A DNA stretch of 64,000 bases from Parapristionchus giblindavisi (lineage: Eukaryota; Nematoda; Chromadorea; Rhabditida; Diplogasteridae), in NCBI GenBank assembly GCA_943737045.1, contig CALSFV010000040.1:838896-902895 (forward strand), given 5' to 3'. Position numbers and translations under genes: made by a program. This document shows, in pieces, positions 1-17,937 of the stretch. The number at the start of each line of letters is the position of its first letter. Positions within the stretch are counted from its first letter, which is position 1. The notes under the pieces are model-generated. The model was not told the origin of the DNA. It saw nothing but the letters and a program-made list of their open reading frames with translations, and made no database searches.

Positions 1-114
1 ATCGTTCCTCTTCAGATGATTAACACCGACGCGGACACGCTATCTCCGATCTCTCGCGATCTCGTCGCGAACGTCAAGTCGCTGCTTCAGCGCAAGCGAG
101 GATCGGCCGTCTGA
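1..114 (+). CDS. terminal coding exon of an unidentified gene (partial)
   Basis: A pyrimidine-rich acceptor (TTCCTCTTCAG) ends at base 15. The open frame that follows runs for 32 codons to a TGA at 112-114. The peptide reads MINTDADTLSPISRDLVANV and then a basic end, KSLLQRKRGSAV. Its codon use is GC-rich, like the recognised exons and unlike the AT-rich surroundings. The first codon is ATG, but because it directly follows an acceptor it is probably internal. The rest of the gene lies left of the window. I do not recognise the family. The alternative is a chance open frame. Confidence 0.45.
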   Translation: MVPLQMINTDADTLSPISRDLVANVKSLLQRKRGSAV

Positions 115-183
115 TCCGAGTCTTTTGGCGCAATGCCAGCAATATTGCGCGATCGCCACCCTGTCACCTCTGCACCTCTGACG

Positions 184-331
184 CCGTATCCATGAACGTT
201 GGGCCAAATCGTTTGCCGACAATCGTGACGTCACAACCGTAGGCGGAGGCGCTTGCCCGAGAGCCTACGCCTACGCTTGTGACGTCACGCTTGCCCCGGC
301 AAACCCCGTTTGCCAACGTTCATGGATACGG
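184..331. mobile_element. inverted-repeat element, family P (copy 1)
   Basis: The ends are an inverted repeat, CCGTATCCATGAACGTTG at the left and its complement at 314-331. Both inner arms carry GTGACGTCAC-like segments and GCCTACGCC stretches that also pair. A related copy lies at 18939-19072. It encodes nothing and fits a MITE-type non-autonomous DNA element just downstream of the first gene. Confidence 0.75.
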
Positions 332-1263
332 ACACTGATGTGTCTGTCTGTCAATAATCACCATACTATTTCCTCCTCTCTGTCCTTGCACTGTCCTAGC
401 ACACAAACACCGCACATTTGGAGTTGCTTTCACATGTTGTAATCACCTCTTGTTTTCGCCATGTCTATTGTATTGTATGCCGTAGCACACGTCACACTGT
501 GCTTTCACACCTCTTTTCCTTACTCTCGCTTCTACGCGTGTGCCCCCGCGAACGACTCGATTATTCTACCGTAAACCACGTATGACAACCGTATTTCGTT
601 CTCAACTACCGTATCCCTTCGTTTTGTCTCATGGTTTTATCCAATATCTTTCTCATTTACCGTAATATTTACCGTAATATTATCATTCCGCTTTATTGTA
701 TAGCTTTCGATTACCTCTGATGCAAGGCCTACTGTACTAATCGATATTTCTATTTTTTATCGTCTTATAATCGATTGTCTAACTGTACGTACGCTCTCTA
801 ACTAATTTCGATCAATAATCTATCATTGGTACTTGTTTCTTTCATATTTCCAAACATACACAAACGTACAATCTTTGGGAATAATGATCAGACTGGAAAG
901 TGCTTGTATTATTGATTACATACATTTTCGCCCCACTCACAATCTGTTGTTTTTGCGAATTATAAACTGACCCGAAATTAGAACAAAACTGACCCGATCT
1001 ACATCTCCAGTACTCGAAACTGACCCGATCTTAGGTGATTCTTACTAATCTCGATCTCCAGCATATTCCTAGATGGATCTCGAGTTTCAAAACTGACCGC
1101 ATCGACAAAAAGTGCTCACTCACAATGTGGGTGCTCGAAAATGTATTATTGATTACCCCGAGCTTTGTTGTACTCTCGCACAAAGTGGGAAAGTGGTGTA
1201 AAAATAAGTGCTTGATGTATCTGAGCGGAGATCTGAGAATATTATCTGCTGAAGATCTTAGTT
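332..1263. other. no gene seen; short direct repeats
   Basis: AT-rich sequence. ACCGTA-type words recur at 568-680, for example TTTACCGTAATA twice in a row. AAACTGACCCGA-like words recur four times between 965 and 1100. I see no gene or RNA. Confidence 0.5.
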
Positions 1264-1332
1264 ATTAAAGCGAAAACTCTCCGCTCTGGCTACACTATCT
1301 CGCTCTCTTTGTCTGCGAGTGAGTATTGGCAA
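1264..1332. mobile_element. family A element, half copy
   Basis: Starts TTAAAGCGAAAACTCTCCGC and carries the family A core (CTCTCCGCTCTGGC, then CTCTTTGTCTGCGAG). The right terminal repeat is missing. Confidence 0.55.
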
Positions 1333-2831
1333 CATACATTTTCACTGCCCTCACCGAATTATTTTTATATAGTGGGTCGATTTATAAAATCGTTATTTTC
1401 GCTAAAATTATAATCTTTCACATAATACAAGAGCTTTATATAGTGGGTCGACCCTGAAAATGAGCCGTATATAGTGGGTCAATCCTCACACTGTGAGGGT
1501 ATGGCAATGTATGATTGCCAATGCGGAGAGCTGGGTGTGCCTTTAAGGCGCACGGCAACGTGCAGATTCGAACGCCCACTTGCGTGGGGTGTGCTTCGTG
1601 TGCTGAACGCGTGTCGTTCGTCATGTGCGGGAGTTATTCCCATTGGTCTTGTTACATGCCTACCGGGAAAGCTTCCATATATATATCCTTCTTTCTTTTT
1701 CTTTCTTTCTTTCTTTCTGAGAAGTTCGCATACGTTTGACATGGTATTCGCTTCACACTCCGTAGGTTGTTGTGCCATATTCCTCAGTAACCGGTGATAT
1801 TAGTATATGATATTTCTCAAACATCTCTTCAATGTCACACACAGCGTTTCTCCAATTCAGGAAGAGCAATCATTGAAAATAAGACAAAATCCAGAAGTTC
1901 CAAACAATTACAGTTTGGTGTACCATGGTGAACTTTTGCCGTCTGCTCACTCTCACTTTGCGTATGTACTCACTCCATTTCGCGCTAGCTCGCTTCACTT
2001 TCGCTCTATGCGCGTTCTTGAAACGCTGTAGCTAATTGATGTTACGGGATGGCATATATCAACAACTAGTTAGTGATTATAATGGCGTTATGAGATTTCT
2101 TGATATTGAGATGAATCATAATCGTTTATTATTATTATGTGCATAATAAATGTCGTGATCTAGGGAAGATTATGAGAAAAAAGAAATAAGAAAAAATAAC
2201 AACTTTTTTCGAATAGACAGCAGGTAGGAGATAAACTTTTCCTAATTCGCATTAAGTTTTTATTTTGCTTTATCACATTATTACTAACCAAAAGAAAAAA
2301 AAGATGTTATTATGTAAAAATGCCAATCTCATGGTATTTTATCTGTACTCCAGTATTCACTACATTTTATACTTTGTTTTTTTCTCTCCACTAATACGCA
2401 AAAATAAGTGACTGCAGACGGTTAAAGAACACCCTAGTGCACGAAGCCGTAATTTTTGGCATTTTGCTAAGTTTTGATTACTGTATTTGATTAAAAAAAC
2501 GCTGTGTTATATCTCTTGTTATGCGCTTAGCAAAGTTACCACAGACTACTCCTGTAATGCGGTTAATTAACTGATATTTTAGTTATTTATTCGTTTATCC
2601 ATCAGATGAAACATGTAAAATTAAAGGAAAAAAAGGACAATTTAGGAGTGACGGAGACGCGATTTCGGTTGGGAAGTAAGATTTGGTATATTCTGTGTTC
2701 AAAAGAGCAAGCAGACAGGTGCACTTGGTAAGGAAAGAATAATAAATAATAAGACAAAGCTGATTTCTCCACCATTTACCAGGAATGGTGAGCGCTTATC
2801 AGCCTCATATCACACACTTCCAGTGTTCTAT
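1333..2831. other. no gene seen; degenerate repeats
   Basis: TATATAGTGGGTCGA-like words occur three times between 1367 and 1483. A CTTT tract lies at 1690-1720. Open frames here are short and lack coding character. Confidence 0.5.
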
Positions 2832-2950
2832 GTCAAAGTCTCACCCGAACACATGTGAACCTCTCCGCTCTGGCCACACTCTCTCGCTCTGTTTGTCTGC
2901 GAGAGAGCGTTGTCAGAGCGGGGAGTTTCAAATTAGCTCGGAGTCTTTAA
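2832..2950. mobile_element. family A inverted-repeat element
   Basis: The core CTCTCCGCTCTGGCCACACT pairs with the right arm around AGAGCGGGGAGTTTCAAATT. The left end has CACCCGA, matching the right AGCTCGG. This is an older, mutated copy. Confidence 0.65.
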
Positions 2951-3634
2951 CCGGACAGCAGCGAAGATCTCTTTTCTCTGTCGGGTGTGTTTTCTGAATG
3001 CGCTTGTCACTGTCATTATCTTCTCCTTCTATCTTTCGCTCTTTCGATCTTCCCCTAGTCTCTATCATAAGTAGTGGTTGCGATTGCATAATTGACAACA
3101 CCAGCTGAAAATACGGCCGTCCAATATTTTTCTCATTTCTTACCAAATTTCTTCAATTTTCTCTCTCTTCTTGTCACTTTTATTCAATGTAAAGAAATAA
3201 ATATGTATCTATAAAAAATTTAGCATTTAACAACTAGTCTTTGACAGTTTAGATTCATTTAGGAGCTATGAAAATGCTATATATGCTAAAAATATTATTC
3301 TAAGAAGTCTGAGTGCGAAAATGGTGATGAGTTTTGCTGTTCTTTACGCTTCGTCAATATGTTTTGCAAACAGTGTGATGATGTAGAATCTATGTGAGAC
3401 CAGCGGAATAATGAAGGAAGGTTGAATATGCTGTTTTGTGTGAATAAAGCATTCATGATTACACTGGTCTTATTTATTTATTTATCGTACACCACAAGGG
3501 TGTTTCATCGAGTACAAAATGTTCATCGAATACATTATCTATTAGGAAAAGAATGAAGATTATTGTGTTCTTTCGTTATGTAGTTTTTTGCTTGTTGAAA
3601 CATCTTTGTGATGTATGATAAATAAATATATATA

Positions 3635-4630
3635 TATATGAGGCCGTTTGTGTAAGAGTCGGGCAAATCTGGGAGAGGGTTGGCACAGGCCAAAAATTTT
3701 GATACCCTCAAAACTTGTGTATAGGGGTTATAGATCATGCTGATGAACATAGACATAGTCATTTTGGCTCCAGTGGTCCCGCAACGCCTGGGTGGGATTA
3801 CGGTAAGATCACTTTTTCAGGCCATTCTCGGTCCATGGTAGAGCTAGAGGTATGAAAATTGGGCTCCTAGGACAGAATTCGAAGGCGATGATGGCTGTCT
3901 ACATCATTAGTTTTGAAAATTTTCCAAAAGGTCGATTATTGGAAATTTTGATGGAGACGTTTGCGCCCCAGACGAGTATGACTGTTCAAACCGGCGTGAC
4001 GAGAGGATCAAAACGATGTATTATGAGCCCATATCTCCGTTGCACCGCTAATATTGCCTCGATATAGTGATCTGCGAAAGAGGTAAACAAGAAGACTCTC
4101 TCAATTCCGCGCGCTCTCTAGCACTCTCTCGAGAGCGCGGCGAAATGAGAGAGTGCTGAGAGAGCGCGCGGAATAGAGAGACGCAGACAACTCCTCGTGA
4201 TTTTGCAGATCACTATATCGAGGCAATATTAGCGGTGCAACGGAGATATGGGCTCATAATACATCGTTGTGATCCTCTCGTCACGCCGGTTCGAACTGTC
4301 ATACTCGTCTGGGGCGCAAACGTCTCCATCAAAATTTCCAATAATCGACTTTTTGAAAAATTTTCAAAACTAATGATGTAGACAGCCATCATCGCCATCG
4401 AATTCTGTTTTAGGAGCCCAATTTTCATACCTCTAGCTCTACTATGGACCGAGAATGACCTGAAAACGTGATCTTACCGTAATCCCGCCCAGGCGTTGCG
4501 GGACCACTGGAGCCAAAATGACTATGCTTATCTTCATCAGCATGGTCGATAACCCCTATACACAAGTTTTGATCAAAATTTTTGGCCTGTGCCAACCCTT
4601 GTTCGACTCTTACACAAACGGCCTCATATA
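3635..4630. mobile_element. large palindromic foldback element (~1 kb)
   Basis: The left arm (3635-4075) and right arm (4205-4630) are near-complementary over more than 400 bases. The outer ends are TATATGAGGCCGTTTGTGTA and its complement. The spacer of about 130 bases is itself rich in GAGAGAGTGCT/AGCACTCTCTC pairs and GCGCGC. Open frames of 71 codons on opposite strands in each arm mirror each other, so they reflect the inverted repeat rather than genes. No transposase is present. Confidence 0.85.
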
Positions 4631-4879
4631 AAATGTTGTACGATTCTGTGTAGATTCATTGACCGCTATTCATTTTTTCCGTACGAATTATTGTCGGTGC
4701 ATTTACCGTGCTCGCTACAATATATTACGACACTTCAACCTTTTTCGTTTTTAATTTCATGATCCGACCAATTTCAGACTTACGACCGTTAGCAGAACAA
4801 CCAGATTTATAGCGCACGCGCACATACAGAGCGCGAGACTCGGCGGCGGACTTACGACGTTTAGCAGCGGTAGCATGCA

Positions 4880-7800
4880 ATGGGGCAGACCTGCAGCACG
4901 AAGCTGAAAGGGGTGAGCACAGGAGAAAATCATCTTGAAAAATTAAATTTCCAAACAATTTATTCAATGAATTTTCAACATTTCCGGAAGCAAAATTAAA
5001 TATTATAAATAATATTAAATAAAATACGTTGACAGCTTTCTCATGTGGGCGGTCCTTTCGTAACTCCTGAAGAAGAGGCTAGTAGGAAAATCGATCGAGA
5101 TTTGGACGAGGAAAAGAAGAAGAAGATTCTCAAGATTTTGCTGCTTGGTGAGCATTATATTTACAGGGTGGGGATTAATTATGGTCACCCTTTATTATGA
5201 TGATACAAAATGCGTTTGCCGGGTTACGGCGAGCTCATTTGTTTATATTTTCACTGTTATGGGTTTTTCTGTTCTTTCTTTTTTTAGTGAAGACAACCTG
5301 CTAATGCAATTTACACAATACCGAAAATTATACGAGAAAATGTGTGGAAAACGCTGTTCCTTTCTTTTTCGTCACTTTAGAAAAGAAAAGAGCGTGAAAA
5401 TTGTATACATTCGTATTGTACTACTCACATCCTAATGTCTCGCTTTTGTGCAGACAAAGAATAATACATAAATATTAAATAATAATATTTATTATTTTTA
5501 AATATAATGTTTCCCTGACTGTGATGATTTTAAGTAACACCCCGAGCTTCTTCCATTCTTCGCTCTGGCAATGCTCTCTCGTAGTCACCGAAAGCGAGAG
5601 AGTATTGCAATAGCGGAGAGTTTAAAATTAGCTCGGGGTGTGCCTTTGAAGACCATTTGAGTACATCGACTGCCCGTTCTATCTTGGTCTTAAAAAAAGA
5701 AATTACGGGGTTTGTAGGAGCTACTTTGAATACTTTGAATAGCCTTTGGTCTTCGAGCGAACTTTCTCGCATCTCTAAAATGACACTGTCGTAATGGGTA
5801 CTAGGTCGGATGAGAAATATTTCGTACTACCGACTCTGACATAAGTTGTCTCTAGCCACTTCCGGTTCTCATCCGACCTAGCGCCCCGTAATGCTAATGT
5901 AATAATAGTTGTAATAATATTAGTAATGTAATGTAAAAATAGTAATGTAATAATATTTTACTCATCATTGGAAACTATTAATAAATGTACTTTATCGGTG
6001 ACTGGTTCATCGAAAATATAATAGTGAACGTGAATAAAGGGGCCGACATGATAGAAATTTTTAATGAATCGACATTTTACAGGACCTGGTGAGTCCGGCA
6101 AGAGTACGACGCTGAAACAGATGAAGTGAGTTAATTGTGGATTTAATTACTATTCAAAATTGAAAATTGTTTTTTTTTCAAATAAAAATAATGGTATTGC
6201 TGTCTGAAGTTCAGATCGAAAAATTCTCCAAAAAAAGTTGTCTGAACCATCTGATCCGTCTGGAGTGGTCTGATTTCAGAATAATTCACGCCGAGGGTTA
6301 CACTCACGACGATCTATTGGCCAAACGTGACGTCGTCTACCACAATCTCTTCAACGGCATTCTCACTGCCGTAAGAGAGGCGCAAAATCGGCACTTGCCT
6401 CTTGATGTCGCCATAATTGTGAGTTATGCGGCGCTACATTTGCGGGGGGCTGAAACATTTGTCAACGGTCTCTTCAACGCCCCTCGTTGTTAGAGAACAG
6501 ATAAATAGTGGGCGCAATGTAGAGGCCATTGAGAGAGGTCATTCTCCCTATACAGTGCCTCCGGCAGCGTAACGACCGAGACGTTCAAGTAAACTTGGCA
6601 GTGTGCGAATTACAAATGGAATTTCGGCATAAAGTGTTGTTTGTCACTATATTATTTCCCATTTATGCAAAAATTTCGTTTGAATTTTACATTCTGCAGA
6701 GTTTACGTGAATGTCTCAAAAATTTCCCGCACTCATCTGGTGCATAGTGTACTTTACATTAATATAAATGTTAAACTTCCTAAATGTCTTTGCACCTGCC
6801 TAACAAGTAAGGCTGAATTAGAAGTAGATGAAACTTGCGCTTATGAACTTTAAAAAATCTGCACTGAAAACGTTTGTACATTCAAGATTGGAATAGCGTA
6901 GATGTTGGTAAAAAAATTAATTTAAATAAATTAAAGTAAGTACGAAATGGGATTCATCAAGGCTTATTAAATTATTCCTTTGAAAATTTCAGGAGGATAT
7001 TCGCAAGCTGGAAAAGCACAGCGAAAAGCTGCGAACTCAGGACATTCATCCCATTCCGCCCGAGGCAATTGATTTGTTTTCCGAATTAAGTCACAATTTT
7101 AAATCTTTGATATTATTATGATATTACTATTATGATATGTCTTATGATTTCTGGTCTAACATGCATGCCCTCTTCTTAGACTGTCCTTAGTGTGTGAATG
7201 GTCCTGACTTTCATAGGTCAAAGATCAAAGATCAAAGATCAAAGATCACGTTCAGGTGGCCGATTGTATCGAGCGAGTGTACGCGACGGATGCGATCCAG
7301 GAGATACTGTACAGGACCGAGAATACGGATGTGGACGACGCCGGGAAATAGTGAGTACGATCAGACTATAGAGATGATCAAACTACAAAGATCAAAGATA
7401 AATTTCAACTGACGAAAATGACATGACAGAGCAGAAAGTTTTTTCAGCGATTCTCGCATTCGGTTCTGGATTATATAATAGTTGAAAAATGTTAGAACAA
7501 CGTTTGATCAGAAATGTTCGTAGTGCAAGCAGCAGTGGAAAGTTCAAGCTTCAATTTGCAATGTTGACATTTGATTTTGTCTAATAAGCTGTAGATTTGA
7601 AGTCTTATGAAATGTAGGATGACAAAAAATACCATATACACAGAGGATAAAGTGTACCCACAGTACACAAGACCTGTAAAGTGTGATATTTAACACTTTT
7701 GTGCTTTTTTTGTAGTGTGGAGTACATTTTCTTCTCGGTGTGCAATGGGTTAGTAAGATTAGCTGCTGTGGAAATGATGCTGTGAAAACTGCAGGTGATT

Positions 7801-10800
7801 TTTCAGAGAGGGGCTGAAATTTAAAAAAAAATCATACATCATTTCGATTTTTCCACAAGTGAAATACGCTTTTGACAAAAATAATTTGCACATGGCAAAA
7901 CGAAATGAAGGCTACGGGTACGGAATTACAAAAAAAAACATAAAAAGTACTCGAATGTTTTGGAAGCGGCGTCCATATCCCCATCGTAATTTTAGTCAGA
8001 GAATATACGTATTGTTACCAAATTCCTTAAAATGATATTGGAAAGATGGTTAAATCTGTTTAATTTCGAAAATTTTCAGTTTTCTTGAGAATCTCGATCG
8101 ATTACGCAGTCCCGAGTACATTCCCACAGTATTGGATGTGCTGAAGAGTCGAGTGGCCACCCAGGGGTGTGTGCAGATGAAGTTCCTGATTAAGGACTAC
8201 ACGTTCAAGTGAGTTTTGAATGAACTATTATAGATCGTATGAGAACCGAGTGAATGAGAACTCATTGCATATGAGAGACAAGCGTTAATAAATAGGCAAA
8301 GTAAGCAAATACTTCTCATCCAGTTCTCACCCGACATAGTACTTGAAAGTTCCTTATTATGACCTATTCAAAAGTGACGGAAAAAAAGTGAAAATTTTTC
8401 TTGTTTTACACACACACTCCCGCCTGTTTTCTTTTATTTTCGCAACTTTTGAGCAGAGCATTACCATGATATTATTATAATTATTATTTATTCATTCTAT
8501 TAAATATATATTCATTAACATATTACTTGTAAAGGCTAAGAGGTGAGATGGATACGATATAGCACACACTATATATAAAACAGAATGCGTTTGCTTGAGG
8601 ATACCATTGCACTGCATAAATTGCTTTCTGCTTTTAAGCTTTAAAAAGTGACACCACTAGCTAATATGCAACTTTCCGCTCTGGCAATGCTCCTTCGCTT
8701 TCTTTGTCTGCTTAAGAGTGTTGTTAAAGCGGCGGGTAAAAATTGCTTTACTTTAACATATAAATTTCAGTGTTTTCGATGTCGGAGGGCAACGTAGCCA
8801 ACGAAAGAAGTATGTGCTTTTCATCGTTGATCTACGCTGATTTCTTTTTTTATAATTTCTTCTATTCCAAATGTTTAATATAATATTATAAATAATATTT
8901 AAATATATTTAAATATTTTATTTAAATATTTAAAAAAAAAAACAGATGGCTGCACATCTTCGACAACGTGCACGCTGTCCTCTTCATCACTTCTCTATCC
9001 GAATACAATCAGACACTCGCGGAGGAGAAGTCGACGGTATGTTCTTGCTAAATAAATTCGTAAATAGGAATATATCATATATTACTGTAGATAGTACCAA
9101 AATACGAACATAACAGCACGTGAGAAACAGTTCTTGTCTTTGTACATGAATTTTTTTCCAGAAAATGCTTATTTAACAAAAAGTTTTTACATTCAAAGTG
9201 TAAACTTAGATATGTACATCTATTAATTTTACTAATTTAAAGCGACGCCCCAAGCTAATTTAAACTCTCCGCTCTGGCCACACTCTCTCGCTTTCTTTGT
9301 CTACGAAAGAGTATTGTCAATGCGGAGATTAAAATTAGCTTGGAGAATGTCTTCAATCCGTAAGGGATTCGATTCGTAAGGGATTCGTAAGGGATGGGTC
9401 TGGAGTTTTCAACAGATGTCAACAGATGCCCAATTTTCATCTTGATAAGATCTCAGAATAGTTACCGAAAAATGCTACAAAATCGTTATTTATTATTCTA
9501 AGAATAAATAACGATTTTGTAGCATTTCCGGTCACTATAGAAATCAATAATTCCAGAACCGAATGCGAGAATCGCTGAACCTCTTCGGAAATATTTGCAA
9601 GAACGAGTTCTTCCGACAAACTGGTAATCGTTGTTTTTTTTTCTCACTTGACACTGCTCCGAATAATCTTGTCGTACTGGATTTGTAATGAATATTGTTC
9701 GATTTTCTTTTGTCTAGGAAACGATAAATTATTGTTATTTTGTATAAACTCTATCTGAAGAAATCATTTATTTTTCTAGTCATGATTTTCACTGCATTTC
9801 TACTGCGCTTCATCTAATTTTTATTTCCTCATGCCTGCTTATGAAAATAAAATACTAATAATAAAAGTTTTTTAAATTATTTTTTTTTTCAGCGATAATC
9901 CTATTCCTGAACAAGATGGATTTGTTCAAGGAGAAGATTCAGAAGTGCCCCCTCACAATAGTCTTCCCACGATATAAAGGTCCGTATAATTCGACATGTG
10001 TAAACGTGTTTAAAAGGTTCCATTTTTTTTTCGAAATATCAAATGATGTAGTGTTCTCGTGGAACCGGATAATCCTACGAAAAGCGCAGACTATACATTC
10101 CATCATGCTATTTTCCCAAATCTATACTATGCTATCTCATGAATTACGTTATAAGTCACGGCTGATTAGTGTATCATTTCTAGCATTTTATATGAAAAAA
10201 AAACTTATATGTATGTAAAGTGCGAAGCCCCATAAAAACACATATTTGTTTTGAGAGTGTATTTGATTTGAAAAATAGCCTGGGCCAAAAAAACAAAGAT
10301 GCGCCGACAAATTGATTTAAACAGTGAGGAGGCAATTTAAAAAAATCTATAATTTCACCTATTCGTACTTCTTTATTTAGTGCGTGAAACACTCAATACC
10401 TCTATCAACTAGTCCATTAACTTTATATTGACCAATTATAATATGGAAAATATCTGATCTTGTTAATATTAATGGGGAAGGTGCTACAATTGTGGCTGAC
10501 GTCTTTTTATTTCCTGCGTTAGATCCCTAATGATATGGCAAAGAGTACAATAAATTATTGAACAACCCAGGGATTTATGACCCTAGTGACTAGGGCCTAG
10601 TCTCACAAAAGTGAATATTTAAAAAAAAACAGGAATAGATCGAGATTTTTAAAAATATTTTATAATGAATATATTTACAGATAAAAAGTGATAGGCTTGA
10701 TAATGCTGCAACGTTTTTGGTGTTTTTTTGGAATACTGTATATCAATAGCTCTATACAGATCTACATTGGCCGGAAACTCTCTAATGAAGTCACGAAAAT

Positions 10801-11530
10801 AATATTAATAATATTCATCATAATAATCTTTACGCTGTATCAGTGGAAAAGAAAGATTAATAATATTAGAAAAGATTATGAAGCAAAGAACACCCTCCAC
10901 TTTTCGCACTCTCTCTCGCTCATTGGTTTTTATTCTCAAAATAACATGAATACCCAAAATTCTCCGTGTGAAGAACTTTAAAATAAATGGCAAAAAAATC
11001 TTGAGCGGTATTATCGCCTCTACCTAATTCACGAAAATAAATTTAATCACTTGTTGTCACAATGTAAGATAAATTTAAATTAAATTAAAATAATTTTAAT
11101 TTTAGGAGACGAAAAAACATAATCAATAGTGGAAACTGTCAATGTGAATTAAAACAATCAATAAACATTCAGGCCCGCAGCAGTTCGAGGAGTCCCTGAA
11201 CCACATTACAAAGCGATTTATGCGAGAAAATTCGAATGTGAAGCGACAGATCTACCCGCATGTGACATGCGCGACGGACACGAAACAGATACAGGTTTGA
11301 TCTTTGATCTTTGAGCTCTCTCTTTAGTTTTACTAATTTCGAGCAACGATGTTTTCGATTTAATTTGTTCTAAATGAACATTTTGTTTATTCTGAAGTTT
11401 GCAACTTCTCGGTGTATGCCGGATATAGCTTGCACAGATCATTGAATTATTGATTATTGTTAAGGTGGTTATCGATTCCGTCATTGACGTCATCATTCAG
11501 CAGACAATGCAGAAGATCGGCATACAATAA
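4880..11530 (+). CDS. heterotrimeric G-protein alpha subunit (13 exons)
   Basis: GTP-binding alpha subunit that relays receptor signals at the inner plasma membrane. Exons: 4880-4912, 5036-5147, 6083-6125, 6280-6418, 6993-~7089, 7256-7350, 8080-8208, 8771-8809, 8946-9036, 9557-9623, 9893-9979, 11173-11294, 11465-11530; about 373 residues, normal to slightly long. The start MGQTCST carries the myristoylation glycine and a palmitoylatable Cys5. Motifs in order: P-loop GPGESGKST near residue 49 (the family usually has GAGESGKST), switch I RVATQG, switch [14 protein letters not shown] with the catalytic Gln, NKMD and TCATDT. The C-terminus is KIGIQ. Phases agree at all junctions except exon 5 to 6, where the only visible donor (7090) leaves phase 1 and exon 6 needs phase 0. 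The last acceptor is TTAAG. The sequence fits no mammalian class closely and looks like a nematode-specific GPA; I do not assign a symbol. Confidence 0.93.
5530..5649. mobile_element. family A element inside G-alpha intron 2
   Basis: Left end TTAAGTAACACCCCGAGC pairs with right end GCTCGGGGTGTGCCTTTGA. The internal core CGCTCTGGCAATGCTCTCTC pairs with GAGAGAGTATTGCAATAGCG. Confidence 0.8.
5790..5891. mobile_element. short inverted-repeat element, family K
   Basis: The ends CTAGGTCGGATGAGAA and TTCTCATCCGACCTAG pair, and flanking CGTAATGGG pairs with CCCCGTAATG in part. It lies in G-alpha intron 2. A degenerate relative lies at 8231-8336 in another intron of the same gene. Confidence 0.65.
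6463..6550. mobile_element. family B element, partial, in G-alpha intron 4
   Basis: Matches the right two thirds of family B: GGTCTCTTCAACGC, CGTTGTTAGAGAACAGA, GCGCAATG and AGGCCATTGAGAGAGG. It lies about 45 bases after the exon 4 donor. Confidence 0.65.
7217..7250 (+). repeat. AAAGATC heptamer repeat before a G-alpha acceptor
   Basis: Four to five tandem AAAGATC units end a few bases before the TTCAG acceptor of exon 6. The same heptamer, in either orientation, abuts splice sites or the stop codon at 11295, 14237 and 57680. Confidence 0.85.
7636..7743. mobile_element. degenerate family J inverted-repeat element
   Basis: TACACAGAGGATAAAGTG at the left and ATTTTCTTCTCGGTGTG at the right pair imperfectly. 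Internal AAGACCT and TTTAACACTTTT match the intact copy at 56734-56862. It lies in G-alpha intron 6. Confidence 0.5.
8641..8756. mobile_element. family A element in G-alpha intron 7
   Basis: Bounded by TTAA at both ends. The core CTTTCCGCTCTGGCAATGCT pairs with AGTGTTGTTAAAGCGGCGGG. Mutated copy. Confidence 0.7.
9237..9355. mobile_element. family A element in G-alpha intron 9
   Basis: TTAAAGCGACGCCCCAAGCT at the left pairs with AGCTTGGAGAATGTCTTCA at the right. The core CTCTCCGCTCTGGCCACAC is present. Confidence 0.75.
11295..11314 (+). repeat. TTTGATC heptamer repeat at the exon 12 donor of G-alpha
   Basis: The donor GT runs straight into TTGATCTTTGATCTTTGA. The same arrangement occurs at the BTB gene donor at 14237. 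Confidence 0.8.
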
Positions 11531-12421
11531 TCGATCGATCAATTGTCACTGATCTACCTTCAAATATCGATTTTTCTAATGCTATCAGCTTTGTCAACTT
11601 CTCGAATGAACCATTGTAGCGTCTGACAGCCATTGAGATTCCACCTTGATGCTCAACAATTTCATATGATTCTCTCAACTTCGCTCCATTCGGGTTACTA
11701 GCTCTCCACCATCAATCGTAGCCTATTAGGATCCAATAGAATGAATATGTTCCGCCCCGTGGTTAACCATTTAAAATCCCAGTGGTTAACCATTTAAATC
11801 CCAATGCATGATTTTCTGTCTACTTTTAACCATTTTTTCTCATTCCACTGTTTTGACGCATTTCTTATTTAACAATTGTTTTTCGCAATCTTTTTTTTGT
11901 ATTTAAGAATATCGAGAAATTAAATTAAATATAACAATAATTAAATATAGAGAGAGAATATAAGGGAGAAATTAGAATTTGTAAGTAAAAAGTAATCAAT
12001 ATGATTCGTCCACTGAAATAGACGAATACGATAGAAGGAAAGAAATGCAATTCTTCATTTTTCAAAGAACTTTGCAATTGTTATTGAATTTAATTAAGTG
12101 TTGAATAAAGCTATATATGTACAATACAAACGAGAAGGCTTTGCCAGAGCACAGAGTACACTTACCTCGAGCTATGCCTTCAACTGTAAGTGTAAAGCAT
12201 GTCTAGAATATCCAGCAAAGATTTGACTAATCTTGTAGTCTGGTCTGAAAATGATTACATTATCATGGTCATGTAAATCACTCTTCTTTCATTGCCCTTA
12301 TCATTCTTCGTCCCTTCATTCTTACCTCATATCATCGTCCCGTACGGTTCATTCACTCTCCCACGGTTTGTTCCCCTATTGCTCCATCTCGACCTCCAAC
12401 CTAGCTCTCTCTAGGTGCGAT
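11531..12421. other. intergenic region between G-alpha and BTB genes
   Basis: Holds the G-alpha 3' end; AATAAA lies near 12103, far for a poly(A) signal. A duplicated GTGGTTAACCATTTAAA word lies at 11759-11800. Near the right end, CTCTCTCTAG (12404-12415) could serve as a cis or trans-splice acceptor just before the BTB gene start. No other gene seen. Confidence 0.4.

Positions 12422-17937
<5,516 letters not shown>

Noticed and set aside
1474..1797. Overlapping frames of 74-107 codons on both strands
   Set aside because: Several phases open together across a CTTT tract; no coding character.
3852..4428. Two mirrored 71-codon frames
   Set aside because: They are the same sequence in opposite arms of the foldback and lack coding signatures.
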